This document shows, piece by piece, positions 11,147-22,481 of a stretch of 64,000 bases of DNA. Where the stretch lies: positions 586,823 to 650,822 of the forward strand of contig NW_008246078.1 in assembly GCF_000281045.1 (NCBI RefSeq). Reading direction: 5' to 3'. The notes beneath the pieces are model-generated. The model was not told where the DNA came from. It saw nothing but the letters and a program-made list of their open reading frames with translations, and made no database searches. The DNA comes from Saprolegnia diclina VS20. Taxonomy: Eukaryota > Oomycota > Saprolegniomycetes > Saprolegniales > Saprolegniaceae. Every line of letters begins with the position of its first letter. The first letter of the stretch is position 1. A program made the position numbers and the translations under genes.

Positions 11147-14100
11147 TTAATTAGGTGTAGAAGATGGACTTGGTCGCACGCGCGCGCTTTGGAGCAACGT
11201 CGGGTCCTTGAGCTGGAGGCTAATTTCCGGAAAACTTGGTCGGCTCAGCGGGTTTGCATCCCAGCACTGCCGCATGAGCCGTGCGAGGCCCGGCGGACAG
11301 TTGATGGGAATGACCGGTCGCAAGCCGCTGACGACCGCCGTCATCTGATAGAATATCAGTAGAAACGTTGTACAATAGGTCAATCGCGTACCAGCTGAAA
11401 CGGGTTCATGCCCTGGTCCCCATACGGCTTGCTGCGAGACCACATCGAGTAGAGAAGAATACCGTACGAGTAGACGTCGCCTTTTGTCGAGCAGAGCGTC
11501 GCGCCCATCGTTGCCATCTCGGGGGCCATATAACTCGGCGTGCCCACCTAGCATAGTGTCATATTTTCTGTAGACCGCAAATACCACGATGGTACCTCGG
11601 CGGTCATGGACGTTTGTTCCGGGTCAATGAGCCGCGAGAGGCCAAAGTCACAAATGTTGATGTCGTCCGTGTCGTTCAACAGCACATTCGCGGGCTTGAG
11701 ATCGCTAGTATCAAGTTGAAACATACGCCCATTTGCACGAAAAGGTATGTACCGGTGGACGACGCTGCGGCTGTGCAGAAATGCCATGCCGGCCGTGATT
11801 TGGCCCATGACTCTGAGCAAAAAGCTCGACTCGAACGGGTCGCTGGACGACAGGTTCTCAATTAGCGCGCTCAGAGACGTGCGGCAAAAGTCGGTCACAA
11901 TGTACAGCACGCGGTTGTAGTAGCTCACACCATAGAAGCGCACGACGTTGGGGTGGTGGAGCTTGCTCAAAATGCTCACTTCGCGACGAAAGAAGCTCTG
12001 AAAGTACTCTTGGCCCGTCACGGGGCTGTAGAGGCGCTTGACCGCGACGACCGAGTTGCCGCCGCCGCTGTGGTACAGCGACTGGAACACTTGACCGGAC
12101 GTGCCATTGCCGACCTCCCGCTGCAGCGTCAGCGCTTCAAACGGGATGAGCCAGTCGCGCGAGTCGGCCGACACAAAAAACTCCAAGTCGCTCATGTCGG
12201 AAATCTCAACGTACGCGCCCGTAAAGGTCGAGTAGCGTCGGTGAAAGCCACCGGCGTGCAGCGGCGGGTACCGCGGGTGGCGCGCGAGCCGGCGCATCGT
12301 ACACATGCAAAAGCCCAGCGACGAGAGCGCGAGCATGCCCATGGCACACACCATCGCAAGTGGAAAGTCGTAGACTTCGCAGCCGGCGCCACTGAACCGC
12401 GCGTCACAGACGCACGCCGCGTCATCGTCGCCCGACACACACGTGCCGTGGCCGTTGCAGGGCAACCCGCTCTCCGTGTAGCCGGGGCAGAGGTAGCAAT
12501 GCGGAAGCGTGTGCCCGGGGAGGCACGTCGTGCACGGTGCGACCGCCGACCACGCCCAACCAGGATGGCACGAGCATGCACCGGACCCGAGGAGGCCGCT
12601 GCTGCACGTCCCGTGGCCGCAGTCTTCGGGGCATGACGCACAGTTGCTGCCAAAGTACCCCTCCGCACAGTTGTAGCAGTCGGAGGACGCGCTCCAGCCT
12701 TCGCGGCAGACGCAGTGGCCCGACCCGTGGAGTGCGTCGTCGCACCGACCTTGGCCGCAGCGCCGGCAAATCTGGCAGTCGAGGCCGAAATACCCGCCCA
12801 TGCACGTGACGCAGTTGGTCGAGGCCGACCACCCCGGGTCGCAGATGCACCGGCCGTCGCCGTCGTTGCCGGCGTTGCAGCGGCCGTGGGGTTTGCAGAT
12901 CGGGCACGACCGGCAGTGCGGGCCAAAATGCTCGGGCGCGCATTGACAGCTCATAGTAGTTGGGTTGAAATCCCAGCCGTCCTTGCAGCGCACGCAGCGT
13001 GAGGTCGCCGTATAGCCTTCGTCGCAGAGACAGCGGCCGTCACCACGCAGCGTATCGTTGCAGTAGCCGCGGCCGTGGCAGCTCTCACAGCGCGTGCAGT
13101 TGGCGCCAAAGTAGTTGATCGAGCATTGCGTGCAGCGCGAGTCGGCTGAGAACCCCTCCGAGCAAATGCACGACCCGTCGCCGGCGATGCCGTGGTTGCA
13201 GCGTCCAGACGTATGGCACGACTCGCACGGAATGCAGTCGGGACCATAGAACGAGTCCATACAGTCGGCGCAGTTGATCGACGCGTTGTAGCCGACTGCG
13301 CAGGAGCAGAGACCGTTGCCGTGGATGCCGTCGTTGCAGTTGCCGTGCGGGTGGTGGCAGTGCGGACACGGGTCACACGTCGGGCCAAAAAACGACGGCA
13401 GGCACGTTGCACAGCGCGTGGCCGGGTCGAACCCCGGGGCACACGTGCACTCGCCGTCGCCGGCCGGGCCGGCGTTGCAAGTGCCATTGTTCTCGCACGG
13501 AAGGCACTCGAGCGTGCACGCGTGGCCGTAGAAGTTGTCCATGCAGTTGGCGCAGTCGGGCGGCGCGTACCCCGGCCTAGGCGCATGCAGTTCGTTCAAC
13601 GCGTCACGCTAAGAACGTACTGGCAGAGGCAGGTGCGGTTGGCACTTTTGCTGGCCGCGCAGTCGCATTGGCCGTGGCCCGAGCACCACGAATGCGTCGC
13701 GGCGTGCCAGCCCGGACAAGCTACCCACAAGCACGACGAGGAAGGTAAAGACAAGATGAGTCAGAAGAGCGTACCGCTGTCGTCTTGGATTTCGTAGTAG
13801 ACGTCCATTTGGGCCAGGCCCACGTACGAGATGCCGCCAAACGAGCAGTCGTGGCGCTGGCTATGGTCGCCCGTCCACTCAAACTCAATCTGAAAAGCCA
13901 ATGTCGCGTTCGTTATGAACGGCAAGATTGAGCGCTGGCCGCCGCGCCCTGGCAAGATGTAGTTGCCGTGGGGCGGGAGCACGTCGTACCAGTCGTCGCA
14001 GTGCGGGTAGTTGGGCGCCACGTACGCATCGGACGGATACACGAGCGACGTCAGCAGCTCGTTGCCATTGACTTTGACGCTGCGCACAAGGCCTTTGCCC

Positions 14101-14371
14101 GTGATGAGGTTGCTTTGCCAGTCGATCTGCTTGACGCTAACGGCCACGGACGCCTACAGCGGTAGCCTTAGCACGCTACGCATGGGCGACAAGCCACCTT
14201 GCACAGCGTCTGCGACCGGCGGTCCCAGAGTGGCGAGAGCGGCGCCGCGGTGGCAAACGGGCACGTGACGCCATCCCAGGCCGTGCACACGGCCAAGAGG
14301 CTTTGGTGGAGCTCACTCGTCACGAGCTGGAGCAGCGCCACGAGGAGCACGACGCGCAGCTGCTGGGCCAT
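11147..14371 (-). CDS. Receptor-like TKL protein kinase with EGF/laminin-type ectodomain
   Basis: Seven exons on the minus strand. The start MAQQLRVVLLVALLQLVTS is a signal peptide. A short extracellular domain follows, then about nine Cys-rich EGF/laminin-type modules of the form C..C.HGxCN...GdGxC.C..G (residues about 185-615), and one membrane helix (FPLAMVCAMGMLALSSLGF, about 620-643). The cytoplasmic kinase shows the glycine loop GNGTSGQVF, the VAVK lysine, HRDLKPANVLL, CDFGLSRL, GTPSYMAPE and DVYSYGILLY, so it should be active. One intron splits HR|DLKPAN; others fall after LCK, DDS, CLCQ, TAE and PFQL, all 45-55 bp. The HRDLKPAN form and mixed features place it in the TKL group, which is expanded in oomycetes. 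Ligand and pathway are unknown. Confidence 0.9.
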
Positions 14372-16289
14372 GGTGGTTGTCGTCGTCGTCGCGGACCGGC
14401 CTGCCAGATCTTCCCGTTCTTGAGGCGCAATCCGTACACTATTATGCGGTGCTGCCTCGTTGTATCGAAATACAAATATAGAGCCCACAATGCGCGATCC
14501 GCAAATAGTGTACGCCGTATCTTGGACATCTGGTTATAACACCGGAGACCAACAGCAATATGGCGTGTTATAACAACGTGGGCGAACTTCAACTGTTAGC
14601 AGCAACCAGATCGACACAAGAGACCGCTAGCTTGTAGTATCGTTGGACGACGGCAAGACGACAGCAATCCATCGTTGCAGAGTCGTTTGGTGGCCGTTCG
14701 AAAGAAATATATAGGCTGCAATAGGACTGTGGGACGCTAGGAAGCGCTCCCTGGACATGACAACCCTATCCCTAGCAACCCGACAAGGAAGCAGCACCGC
14801 CGCTCAAGTAGTGTATCGAACATACGCCGTGCGAAGGCTATAGCCGCGGCCAAAAGGCACATCTCGGCCTTATCGGTAAACAATTCGGTGAGAAGCTGTG
14901 AAACGCTGGTCAAAATGCTATGAGATCTTAGCCACAGCAGTTCGATCGAGATGAATTCTTTGTCGTGAGAACGACATCGCGTTGAGACCAGCTGAGCGAA
15001 TCGAGGTAAGCGAGGCTGGGAGATATGTGCCTTGTCTTCGCTCGCCTCGCCCCTCGCCGCAAATGATCGATGTACGAGTGGCCAAAAACCGGTACTAGTA
15101 CAGTCCAATGACAAAGCCGCCATCTTGTGTACCGAGTATAAGCGCAGGGTACGCCTAGACGAGCTGCTCCGACGAGTAAGACTGTTTGAGCACCCCACAA
15201 GTGCGCGCCGACGAGGTGGATTGGATCGCAGATGCCACCGAAGACGTCGATGCCACCTGAGTTCCTAAAGAGGCGCATAAATGCGTTCAGAGATTCGAAA
15301 AGGCAACGTACGCAAGCCATATTGACGCCAGGTGTGAGACACGTGAGTGGCTTGGCACCCAAAAAGGCATGGAGAAAGCCTGGTACAAAAGAGCACGCCA
15401 AATAAGGTACCCCTCGTACTTCCATGGCAGCGGCCGGGCGTTCTATCGCGACCACACTCTTTCAGAGCGTCGCAAAGCCGACACGGAGACCGCTGTTTGT
15501 ACGTGCAAACCAAGCCAGCCAGGTTGCGTGCGAGGACCTCGAAGGCCGTCGTTGCCGCCTGCATTGCAGCGGCACGAGCACGTGAAGGTGGTGAAAGGCC
15601 TTGACAACAGCCGTACGAAGGTCTGGCAGCGTCTTCTGTGACTGGACGTGCATGGTCCCCACTTCATGTCGCCTCGACACCCACTTTGGTGGCGTCCTCA
15701 TCGCCACCGTGAGGGCGATGTTACCAATAGAGAGCCGGCGTTGAGCGTCTCTCACTGTTGGCCACACACGAGATAACGTTTGATTGCATAGTGAAGATAC
15801 TGGCCAAAGCCCACCGCAGGGATGAAAAGCTAGTCCAGAGAGCTGGGATGGGAAGACAAACGCAAAAAATACCTGAAGAACAACTCAAACTCAAAACCGT
15901 GTAGCACCACGAGAACGCTCGCCTCCGGTGTGAACGACGAAGCTCGTCCTTCCAGCATTCGCACCATCACACCGCCCTGATTGAGTCATTTCCCACCGAC
16001 TACTTCGACACCCTTGACATCCTCGGAACTTTATCAGCGTCAACGTCGAGTTAGGCGTCAACACGACCTGAGATGTACAGTATCTACATGTCCACACCCG
16101 GTCAATCGACGCAAGTCGCAAAACACGACCCTGACCACAAAGTCTCGTACAATCGTTGCCTCTTTTCAGCTTCATTCGATCGAGTACCGTCGTCGTCTCC
16201 CCAGGCGCCGAGTTGAGTCAACCAAAACGAGACAATTTGTACACAAAACCATAATAATATTGAAAACACACAATGTACACGGACGTCGT
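14372..16289. other. Intergenic, no gene seen
   Basis: About 1.9 kb. The largest minus-strand frame (14928-15455) has irregular composition and no recognisable pattern; it may be chance or a decayed gene. No RNA gene or repeat seen. Confidence 0.4.
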
Positions 16290-16886
16290 TCAGATGATGT
16301 GCATCGGCTCCAGCTCGTGCGCCAGCCACGACGAGGGGCTCGTGCCATGCTCGGACGACGATGGCGACGACGACGATGAGGACGATGCGGGCGTCACGGG
16401 CGCACTCCAGTCCATGCGCGTCCACGGGATTTCCTGGACGAGGAGCGAGAGGATCGAGTGGTCGATCATGTCATCGCTCGTGTAGAGCTCCTCCATGTCG
16501 CGCTGCTGGCTCTTGTTGTGCCGGTGGCAAAGGCCAAGGACGCGGCCGTACTGGAAGCAGCCCGGCACCTTGCAGACGTTGCCACCGCCGTGTCGGACGC
16601 ACTTTTGGCGCGCGTGGGCTTGGCGCAGGCAGCCTTGGACCGTGCAGTAGCGTTTTGGCGACGGGCCGCCGTGGTGCAAGCAAAGGTCGCCGCCGCGCAC
16701 CGTGTTGGTGCAGCCTTGGACGCGGCAGGCCTTGCGGCCGCCATGGCGCACGCAGAGATTCCGGGCGTAGACCTGGTTGGAGCAGCCTTTGACGACGCAC
16801 ATCTTGCGGTTCTTGTGAAAGTCGCATTTCGTGCCGGGGCCCGGAAGCGCCTCGTTGGGGCAGCCGTTAAACATACACAGCGTCAT
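16290..16886 (-). CDS. Cys/His zinc-finger protein with five C-x4-C...CxxH modules
   Basis: From MTLCMFNGCPNEALPG the frame runs 198 residues to a stop at 16290. It contains five consecutive modules of the form C-x4-C-x8..11-C-xx-H, three ending in HGG (for example CVVKGCSNQVYARNLCVRHGG is one module, shown here as CVVKGC..CVRHGG). This is the repeat found in WRKY19-like zinc-finger proteins of oomycetes and plants. A Ser-rich low-complexity stretch and an acidic tail ending EPMHII follow. It may be a nuclear DNA- or protein-binding factor; that is inferred. The frame is open upstream to 17075, but that part reads as untranslated leader, and the chosen start directly precedes the first module. 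Confidence 0.8.
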   Translation of the reverse strand: MTLCMFNGCPNEALPGPGTKCDFHKNRKMCVVKGCSNQVYARNLCVRHGGRKACRVQGCTNTVRGGDLCLHHGGPSPKRYCTVQGCLRQAHARQKCVRHGGGNVCKVPGCFQYGRVLGLCHRHNKSQQRDMEELYTSDDMIDHSILSLLVQEIPWTRMDWSAPVTPASSSSSSSPSSSEHGTSPSSWLAHELEPMHII

Positions 16887-18448
16887 GATACCGAAGCGGA
16901 GGAGGAGGTGAATCCAAAAGTGATCAATCGCTTGCGATGGCAAGGAAGGGTGTCCTTTCTCTAGTTGTACAGTAGACGGTTTTACGCGCCACAGCGATAA
17001 CAGATGGAGACGCGAGGCACCTTCAAGAAGGACAAGATCGTTGCTCACAGCGCACCCGCGCCGAGTGCCGCGCATTCGATTGGTGCTATGTCGATGCTTG
17101 TGACGTTCGGTGGATGACCGGTGGGACGATACGCTCCATCATTCCCCACCTTGGGCCGATGACGCCGCGCCAGCACCACCGACTAGCCTACCATGACGCG
17201 ACGTCGATGCAGAGGTGTACGATTTGTCAACGTTAAAACCGCTTTCATGTATAGTACGGCTGCGATAAGGACTAGAACTTGATTGCGCTTGGTATCTTGT
17301 CCCAGTAGGAGCGTGTCAACTAAGATCTACGAGCTGTTGGCCGACATTGCACATGCAAAGCCATCGAGATTGCACGTGCTCTCTAGCAGCGGAAGCCTTC
17401 GATTTCCCATCATCTGGTACACACGCTCGTGCAAAAGTAAACGACGACCGTGTCCTTGAGGGCTTGATGCGAACCACGTGCAACGCTAGGCTTGTAAAGA
17501 CTTGACGCTGGAAAATCCGAGGAACAGGGTTCGACCAAGATGCGGGGGAGTGCTCGTACCCCGTGCCTGCTCTGTGACAGATAATCATTGCCAACACGGC
17601 GTTAGAGACAGTCAAGGACGACGGGACGAGTCTCGTTCGAATGACGCGCCTTCATTGCCTCGATCAGTAATGTAGAGCAGAGTAGCTTCACGATGGAATC
17701 CTACTGCATACCAGTCCCGAGGCCTGTCGACTGCAGCATCAAGTAGCCAATTTAGGGTACCCAAATGTAGAGACCCACCATCTTCAGTGATCAATCCCGC
17801 ACGAGCCTTCCGAGTCCAAAGCATCTCGGGTAGCCGACCGCATACGCTCAGAACTCGATGCGTCGGCGACGGTTTACCACCCGCTATTTTCCGCGTTATC
17901 CGATTCGTTGTCAGAACACTAGGATTAGCAAGAGCTACTACGTTACTAAAACATGTGGGATTACACGGATCGAGGCCATCGGCTATACATTGATCGTTGC
18001 ACGTGCGCAGAACATGCAACGAACCCGCGGTAAGAAGAGCAACATGACGTACCTGCCGGCTTGCTCGCTTCCGAGTGGCACCTTGTCCAAGCCAAGTCGC
18101 TCTGGACGAGAACCCGTTGCCACGAGATGTATTCAGCCAATAGTGAAAACAAATATCGTCCTCGTCAATGACTACACGCTACTCGTCTTCGTCGACGACT
18201 ACACGCTATACACTTGACGACGCGCCGTCATGATCCCACCTAGGGCTGAACCCAGTAATGCACGCACCTCACTGATGCCAAATGACCGACTATCCGATCG
18301 AATCTGACCGGCAGTCTCATCGAAAGGCCATTGCAAAGACAAGGGCTTTGCGGCAGTAGGTACATACGTCATCCAAATCCCAAATCCAAGACTACTAAGT
18401 GCTGCTGAAACGCTGATTCTCAACGACGTTAACATCACAGAGCACGGC
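16887..18448. other. Intergenic, no gene seen
   Basis: About 1.6 kb of lower-GC sequence. The minus-strand frame 17612-18019 is open for 135 codons but shows no family pattern. Includes the promoter side of the zinc-finger gene. Confidence 0.4.
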
Positions 18449-20365
18449 TCACTCGTCGCCTCGCACCACAATATGCTGCAGCCGCAACGACCACTCGGTC
18501 AAATCCAACACGTTGGTCGGCAAGCTCTCCATCGCGAGGAACGGACCACACGTGCCTAGTAAGTACACGTCAAGTACTCGGACCAGCCTCGGAAACAACT
18601 AACTACCCATGGGTTCCGTGGTGTCGAGGCCCAGGTGCGGAATGGCAGCGATTAGGGCTTCCACGTCGGCGGCCAATGGCGCAGGGTACACAAACACCGC
18701 CCCCGTACGCCCACGCGCGTCGCTATACCATACAACTCGATCAAAACTCAACTTTTGATGCATTCGGTACCGGGGAAGCGACTGCACGAGGGCGTCGAGC
18801 GGCGCCTGCATGTCTTCAAGCCGCTCGTCGACGATATGAATCGCATCTATGTCGTATAAGCTGCCACGCGAGATGCTTGTTGGGGGAGTGTACGAGGACT
18901 CAATGCGAAGCGGGGGGGCATGTACGTGCCCGACATCAAGATCGTATGCACATTGGTAAGGGAAATGTGTTTGCAGTATGGCGTCGACGACGAGAGGAGC
19001 ATCGGCACCAAGCCGCCTTGGTGCAATACGCCATACCACAAGTAGACCAGCGTATTAAAGACGGCCCATAGACCCTAACCCCATCATAGCCACTAGATCA
19101 AACTGCGTTGGATATACCTGCAGCGGCTTGGACGCTGCCAACGCGGGCCCACTGGCGAGCATGAGCGGGAATACCACTGGCAAAAGGAACCGCGCTTCTT
19201 GGTGCGGCGCCAGCGAGAGCAGCGAGACTGGCACGACGATCGAGGCGAGAAGGAGGCGGTGGCGGCGGCCGTAGAGCAGAGCGAGCGCCGGGAGCGGGCC
19301 AAAGAGCAGCTGCATGTTGATCAACCAGTGATTCGATCGCGTGTGAAGGCCGTGGGCTGCCAAGTGGGCCGGGTTCATGTTGTACACGAGGTTGTTCCAC
19401 GGTGCGACGACCCATGAGTGCACCTACAAGAACGACGGTATCGTATCAGATGGCAAATATGGAGAAGCAAGGGACATCGTAGAGAGCTTCCCAGCCGCGG
19501 AAGAAGCACGTGTCGACGAGCACAACGCCGATGGACGTGAGGACGAACGCGATGGCACCCCCGAGACCTGTCGCGCCGACACCTAGTCTCAAGAGGTTAG
19601 CTGCACCGTTTGCACTGTAGCAATTGTGAACCAATTAGCCGCTGGAATGGGCTAGGCGTGTGGACATCGGACTTCTTGGCCAAGGACGCACACAGCAGCG
19701 CGTCGTTGGAAGCGACGAGCGCGAGGCCGAGTGGGAAGAAGAAGAGGAGGAACGTGAAGCGCGTGAATGAGCCCAAGGCCAAGAGCGCGCCGAGAAGCAG
19801 ATTCTGGCGCGATACGACGCCAGCATATTGCCGCGGTGTCGTTGTATGCAGCACGACAAAGCTCAGCATGAGCAGGAAGGCTTCAAACGTGTTGGAGAAC
19901 GACCGCGTGAGCAAGACGAGCGTCGTCCACGACGTGGCAAAGACAAGGAGCGGGCCCTTGTAGTCGATATCGTATGTACGCGCGAGCGTGTAGATGGCGG
20001 TGTCAAAGCCCAGCGAAAGCAGCGTCAAGATGACACGTGGCACGACCAGAAAGAGCAGACCGGATGGCGCAACGCCGAGCGCTTTGGCCACAGCGTATGG
20101 AATGCCGGCTACAAGGGACCTACACACAGCGAATGCATAAGGCGAATGGTCAGCCTGCAGCGGCCCACGGGAAGAGAATTGAGCGGTTCGGCGCCGACGG
20201 CTGGTACTCCCAGGGAATAAAGGCGCTCGAGACGTTGTAGACGGCGCGGGCCATGACCTCGGGGCACTGGAAGAACTCGTCGGGATGGACCATCCCCATG
20301 GAGAAGATGCTGGCGGCGCGAAGCACGAGCGCGCCGCCGTACGCGAGCGCCCAGCCCGTCGTCAT
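18449..20365 (-). CDS. GPI mannosyltransferase 4 (PIG-Z/SMP3), possibly frameshifted
   Basis: Exons join into an ER membrane protein of the GT22 family. The start MTTGWALAYGGALVLRAASI leads into HPDEFFQCPE, the luminal acidic motif of these dolichol-phosphate-mannose dependent enzymes. Many membrane helices follow, with LRRLG-type conserved HGLHTRSNHWLINM and HQEARFLLPV, both diagnostic, then GVLHQGGLVP and TYMPPR. The enzyme adds the fourth mannose to GPI anchors. Short introns were placed after ILFP, RLIG, ALYD, KPLQ and EPMG. Immediately after TYMPP the frame changes at a run of seven C (minus strand, about 18921-18927); the next frame then continues with plausible sequence (YDIDAIHIVDERLEDMQ) to the last exon ending VVRGDE. 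One extra C would reconcile the frames, so it is either an assembly error or a recent inactivation. Confidence 0.8.
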
Positions 20366-20948
20366 GATCTCGCTGCCGGCCGTCGATGAGGATTGGCGGC
20401 TTTTTACCCAATGGCATCGCGAGCTGTGAAATGGCTAATTCCACGCAACATTGCATCCGCCCCTGCCGACTCCAATGCGTTGCTTTACACTCTCAGCTAC
20501 CTTGTCGTAGAGTACCAATATAAAGCTGCCGTGCCAATTGCATCGAAATGCTACATGGCCGGAAAGCTTCGTGGCTCAAGGGGACGCCCATCAGAACATG
20601 GGTCATGATATATATTGACCCATGATCAGAAGAAGTCTATGTTGGGTGTTTCAAGACCACCACAGTATGGGATGCTGGCGAGATTGCAGTTGACAGAGCA
20701 GCGTCGGCTCCATCAAGAGCTGTCTGGATGCATCGGCAGCGGCTTCCTTTGGGCAAACACACCGGCTATATTCTTGCTCCGCTCGCATGCCACCGATGAC
20801 TATCCTTGTCGTCCTGCTGCTTGAATAGCTGCAACGCGGCGCCGCGTTGAAGGTCTGTCTCTACATTGCTGTGTGGACCGTGCAAGCCGTGCTCATCGAC
20901 ATCGATACATACGCAACATACGATTGATATGGAGTCTACGCTGCAGAT
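20366..20948. other. Intergenic between mannosyltransferase and EMC8/9
   Basis: About 580 bp with no recognisable frame. It holds the mannosyltransferase promoter. Confidence 0.5.
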
Positions 20949-21512
20949 TTAGACCTGCAGGCGGGCAAGCGAGAGCACTTGAGTGTTGCGCCAGTCCTTC
21001 GTCGCCGGCTGCTCGAGGTGCGCGTCAAAATCCACGACCGACAAGCTGCTCTGCGTCAGCGCACGCTGCAGCACCTTGCCGTGGTCGTCTTCAAACGCAA
21101 TGCGCTTCTCCATCTCGATCCAGCCCTTCTTGACATCCTTGAGCAAGAGGCGCGGCGTCGCGAGGTTGCGGTTGTCGAGCACAAGGGCACACGCGCGGGT
21201 CGACTGCGCCTCGACCGTGTTGGCGATGCGCGTGTGGACAGGCCCGAGCGAAACATCGTCGGCGCGTGCGTTGGCCACGTACATGCCCACGATCTTGAGC
21301 TTGAGCTCGGCTGCGTACGCCTCGACGCAGAGCGACGCAAACTCGAGGAACGGCGCGGTCGGCGCCTGGTGCGCAACGGGAAAGGCCTTGGTGATCTCGA
21401 TGCCCTCGCCCGAGTCGCGGCCAACGAGCAGGCCGGTCACGGAGAGGTGCGGGTACTGCGCTGCATGGAGGCCCATGACCACCTGCGCGTCTTCGCTCAC
21501 TCGGTACGCCAT
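20949..21512 (-). CDS. ER membrane protein complex subunit 8/9
   Basis: A single-exon frame of 187 residues beginning MAYRVSEDAQVVMGLHAAQY. The MPN-like fold pattern of EMC8/EMC9 (UPF0172) is visible: YPHLSVTGLLVGR, FPVAHQAPTAPFLEFASLCV, LKIVGMYVANARADD, RACALVLDNRNL and a C-terminal DWRNTQVL. EMC8/9 is a cytosolic subunit of the complex that inserts membrane proteins into the ER. The JAMM metal-binding residues are absent, as is normal for this family. Length matches the family (about 200). Vertebrates have two copies; here one is seen. Confidence 0.92.
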   Translation of the reverse strand: MAYRVSEDAQVVMGLHAAQYPHLSVTGLLVGRDSGEGIEITKAFPVAHQAPTAPFLEFASLCVEAYAAELKLKIVGMYVANARADDVSLGPVHTRIANTVEAQSTRACALVLDNRNLATPRLLLKDVKKGWIEMEKRIAFEDDHGKVLQRALTQSSLSVVDFDAHLEQPATKDWRNTQVLSLARLQV

Positions 21513-21969
21513 CTCCCCACGCTGTTCGAAAAGGCGAAATAAAATGGACCGGCAATTTTATTGCCATCGCTCCATGTTTTTAATGTGAAATCCGACGTGT
21601 TTTGCGCTTTCTTTTCTATAGCTTGAGGTTTGTAAATCGCATGATTGTAATGCGGCTTGATTTGATTCTTGTAATTAAAAAACATGACTTTGAGTCTTGA
21701 AAATAAGTATTACTCACACGTCCAAAGGTGTTTAAACACGTTTTGCTGCGAGCAAAGCTGACGACAGCGAACGACAAACGAGCGGATCGAGTCGCACACA
21801 TTTCATTCCCATAGCTATTTCTCTCAACGAGCCGCATCGTCGATCGAGACGGTGAGCCTACCGACAAATATGGCGTCCTACATGGATTTAACCCATTTGC
21901 CGTGAGGTTTAACCCTCTTGTGCATCTGTTTAAACAACGGCGAGACAGCCGCGGTCTCATTTCGAAGCC
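21513..21969. other. Divergent intergenic, EMC8/9 and MED28
   Basis: AT-rich stretch of about 450 bp between two genes transcribed away from each other, so it should hold both promoters. No frame is convincing. Confidence 0.5.
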
Positions 21970-22329
21970 ATGGAGAAGACGCTCAAGGACATGAACGAAG
22001 CGCTCGCGAGCTGCATGACGCTCGTGATCCCGCCGATCGAGTACCCGCCGCAGATGCGGCCGAACCCGGTGCAGCACGACTCGACCGACATGGCGGATCT
22101 GAACGAGCACATGGCCCACTTCTTCTTCCAGGCCAAGAAGCTCGAGTTGCAGCTCCTCGCGCTCGACGAGCCGGGCCGGCCCACGACAGCGCACGAGCTC
22201 GAGGCCGAGATCCAGTCGCTTGAGGCCGAGCTCAGCGACAAGAACGACCTCATCGACAAGTACTCGGACGTCATTCGCGGCTGGGAAGGCAAGTTCAAGC
22301 GCCTCGACTCGAAAATGAACGCATCGTAA
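21970..22329 (+). CDS. Mediator subunit 28-like protein
   Basis: A 119-residue single exon beginning MEKTLKDMNEALASCMTLVI. The core LNEHMAHFFFQAKKLELQLL corresponds to the helix of MED28 that reads ECFFLQKRLQLS in animals, and the second helix LEAEIQSLEAELSDKNDLID with SDVIRGWEGKF corresponds to the DVSELRNELQRKD and LRHWQ region. MED28 sits in the head/core of the Mediator co-activator complex bridging transcription factors and RNA polymerase II. Similarity is by pattern and length, so the call is probable. Another small coiled-coil protein is the alternative. Confidence 0.7.
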   Translation: MEKTLKDMNEALASCMTLVIPPIEYPPQMRPNPVQHDSTDMADLNEHMAHFFFQAKKLELQLLALDEPGRPTTAHELEAEIQSLEAELSDKNDLIDKYSDVIRGWEGKFKRLDSKMNAS

Positions 22330-22481
22330 GCACGCGTACTGTATTCTGCTCGTTTCACTTCGTACTACGTCTTCTCTTGCGCCATGGGCAGACGCTTGCT
22401 ATCGCGATCTATGATCGGCAGGAGCTGTCCAGGACAATCTCGCCAACGTCGACACCATGCACATCAGCTTTGGATTGATGT

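Noticed and set aside
14928-15455. Hydrophobic minus-strand frame of 175 codons
   Set aside because: Irregular composition, no start context or family; cannot be told from chance.
17612-18019. 135-codon minus-strand frame
   Set aside because: No recognisable motif and unlike the codon usage of neighbouring real exons.
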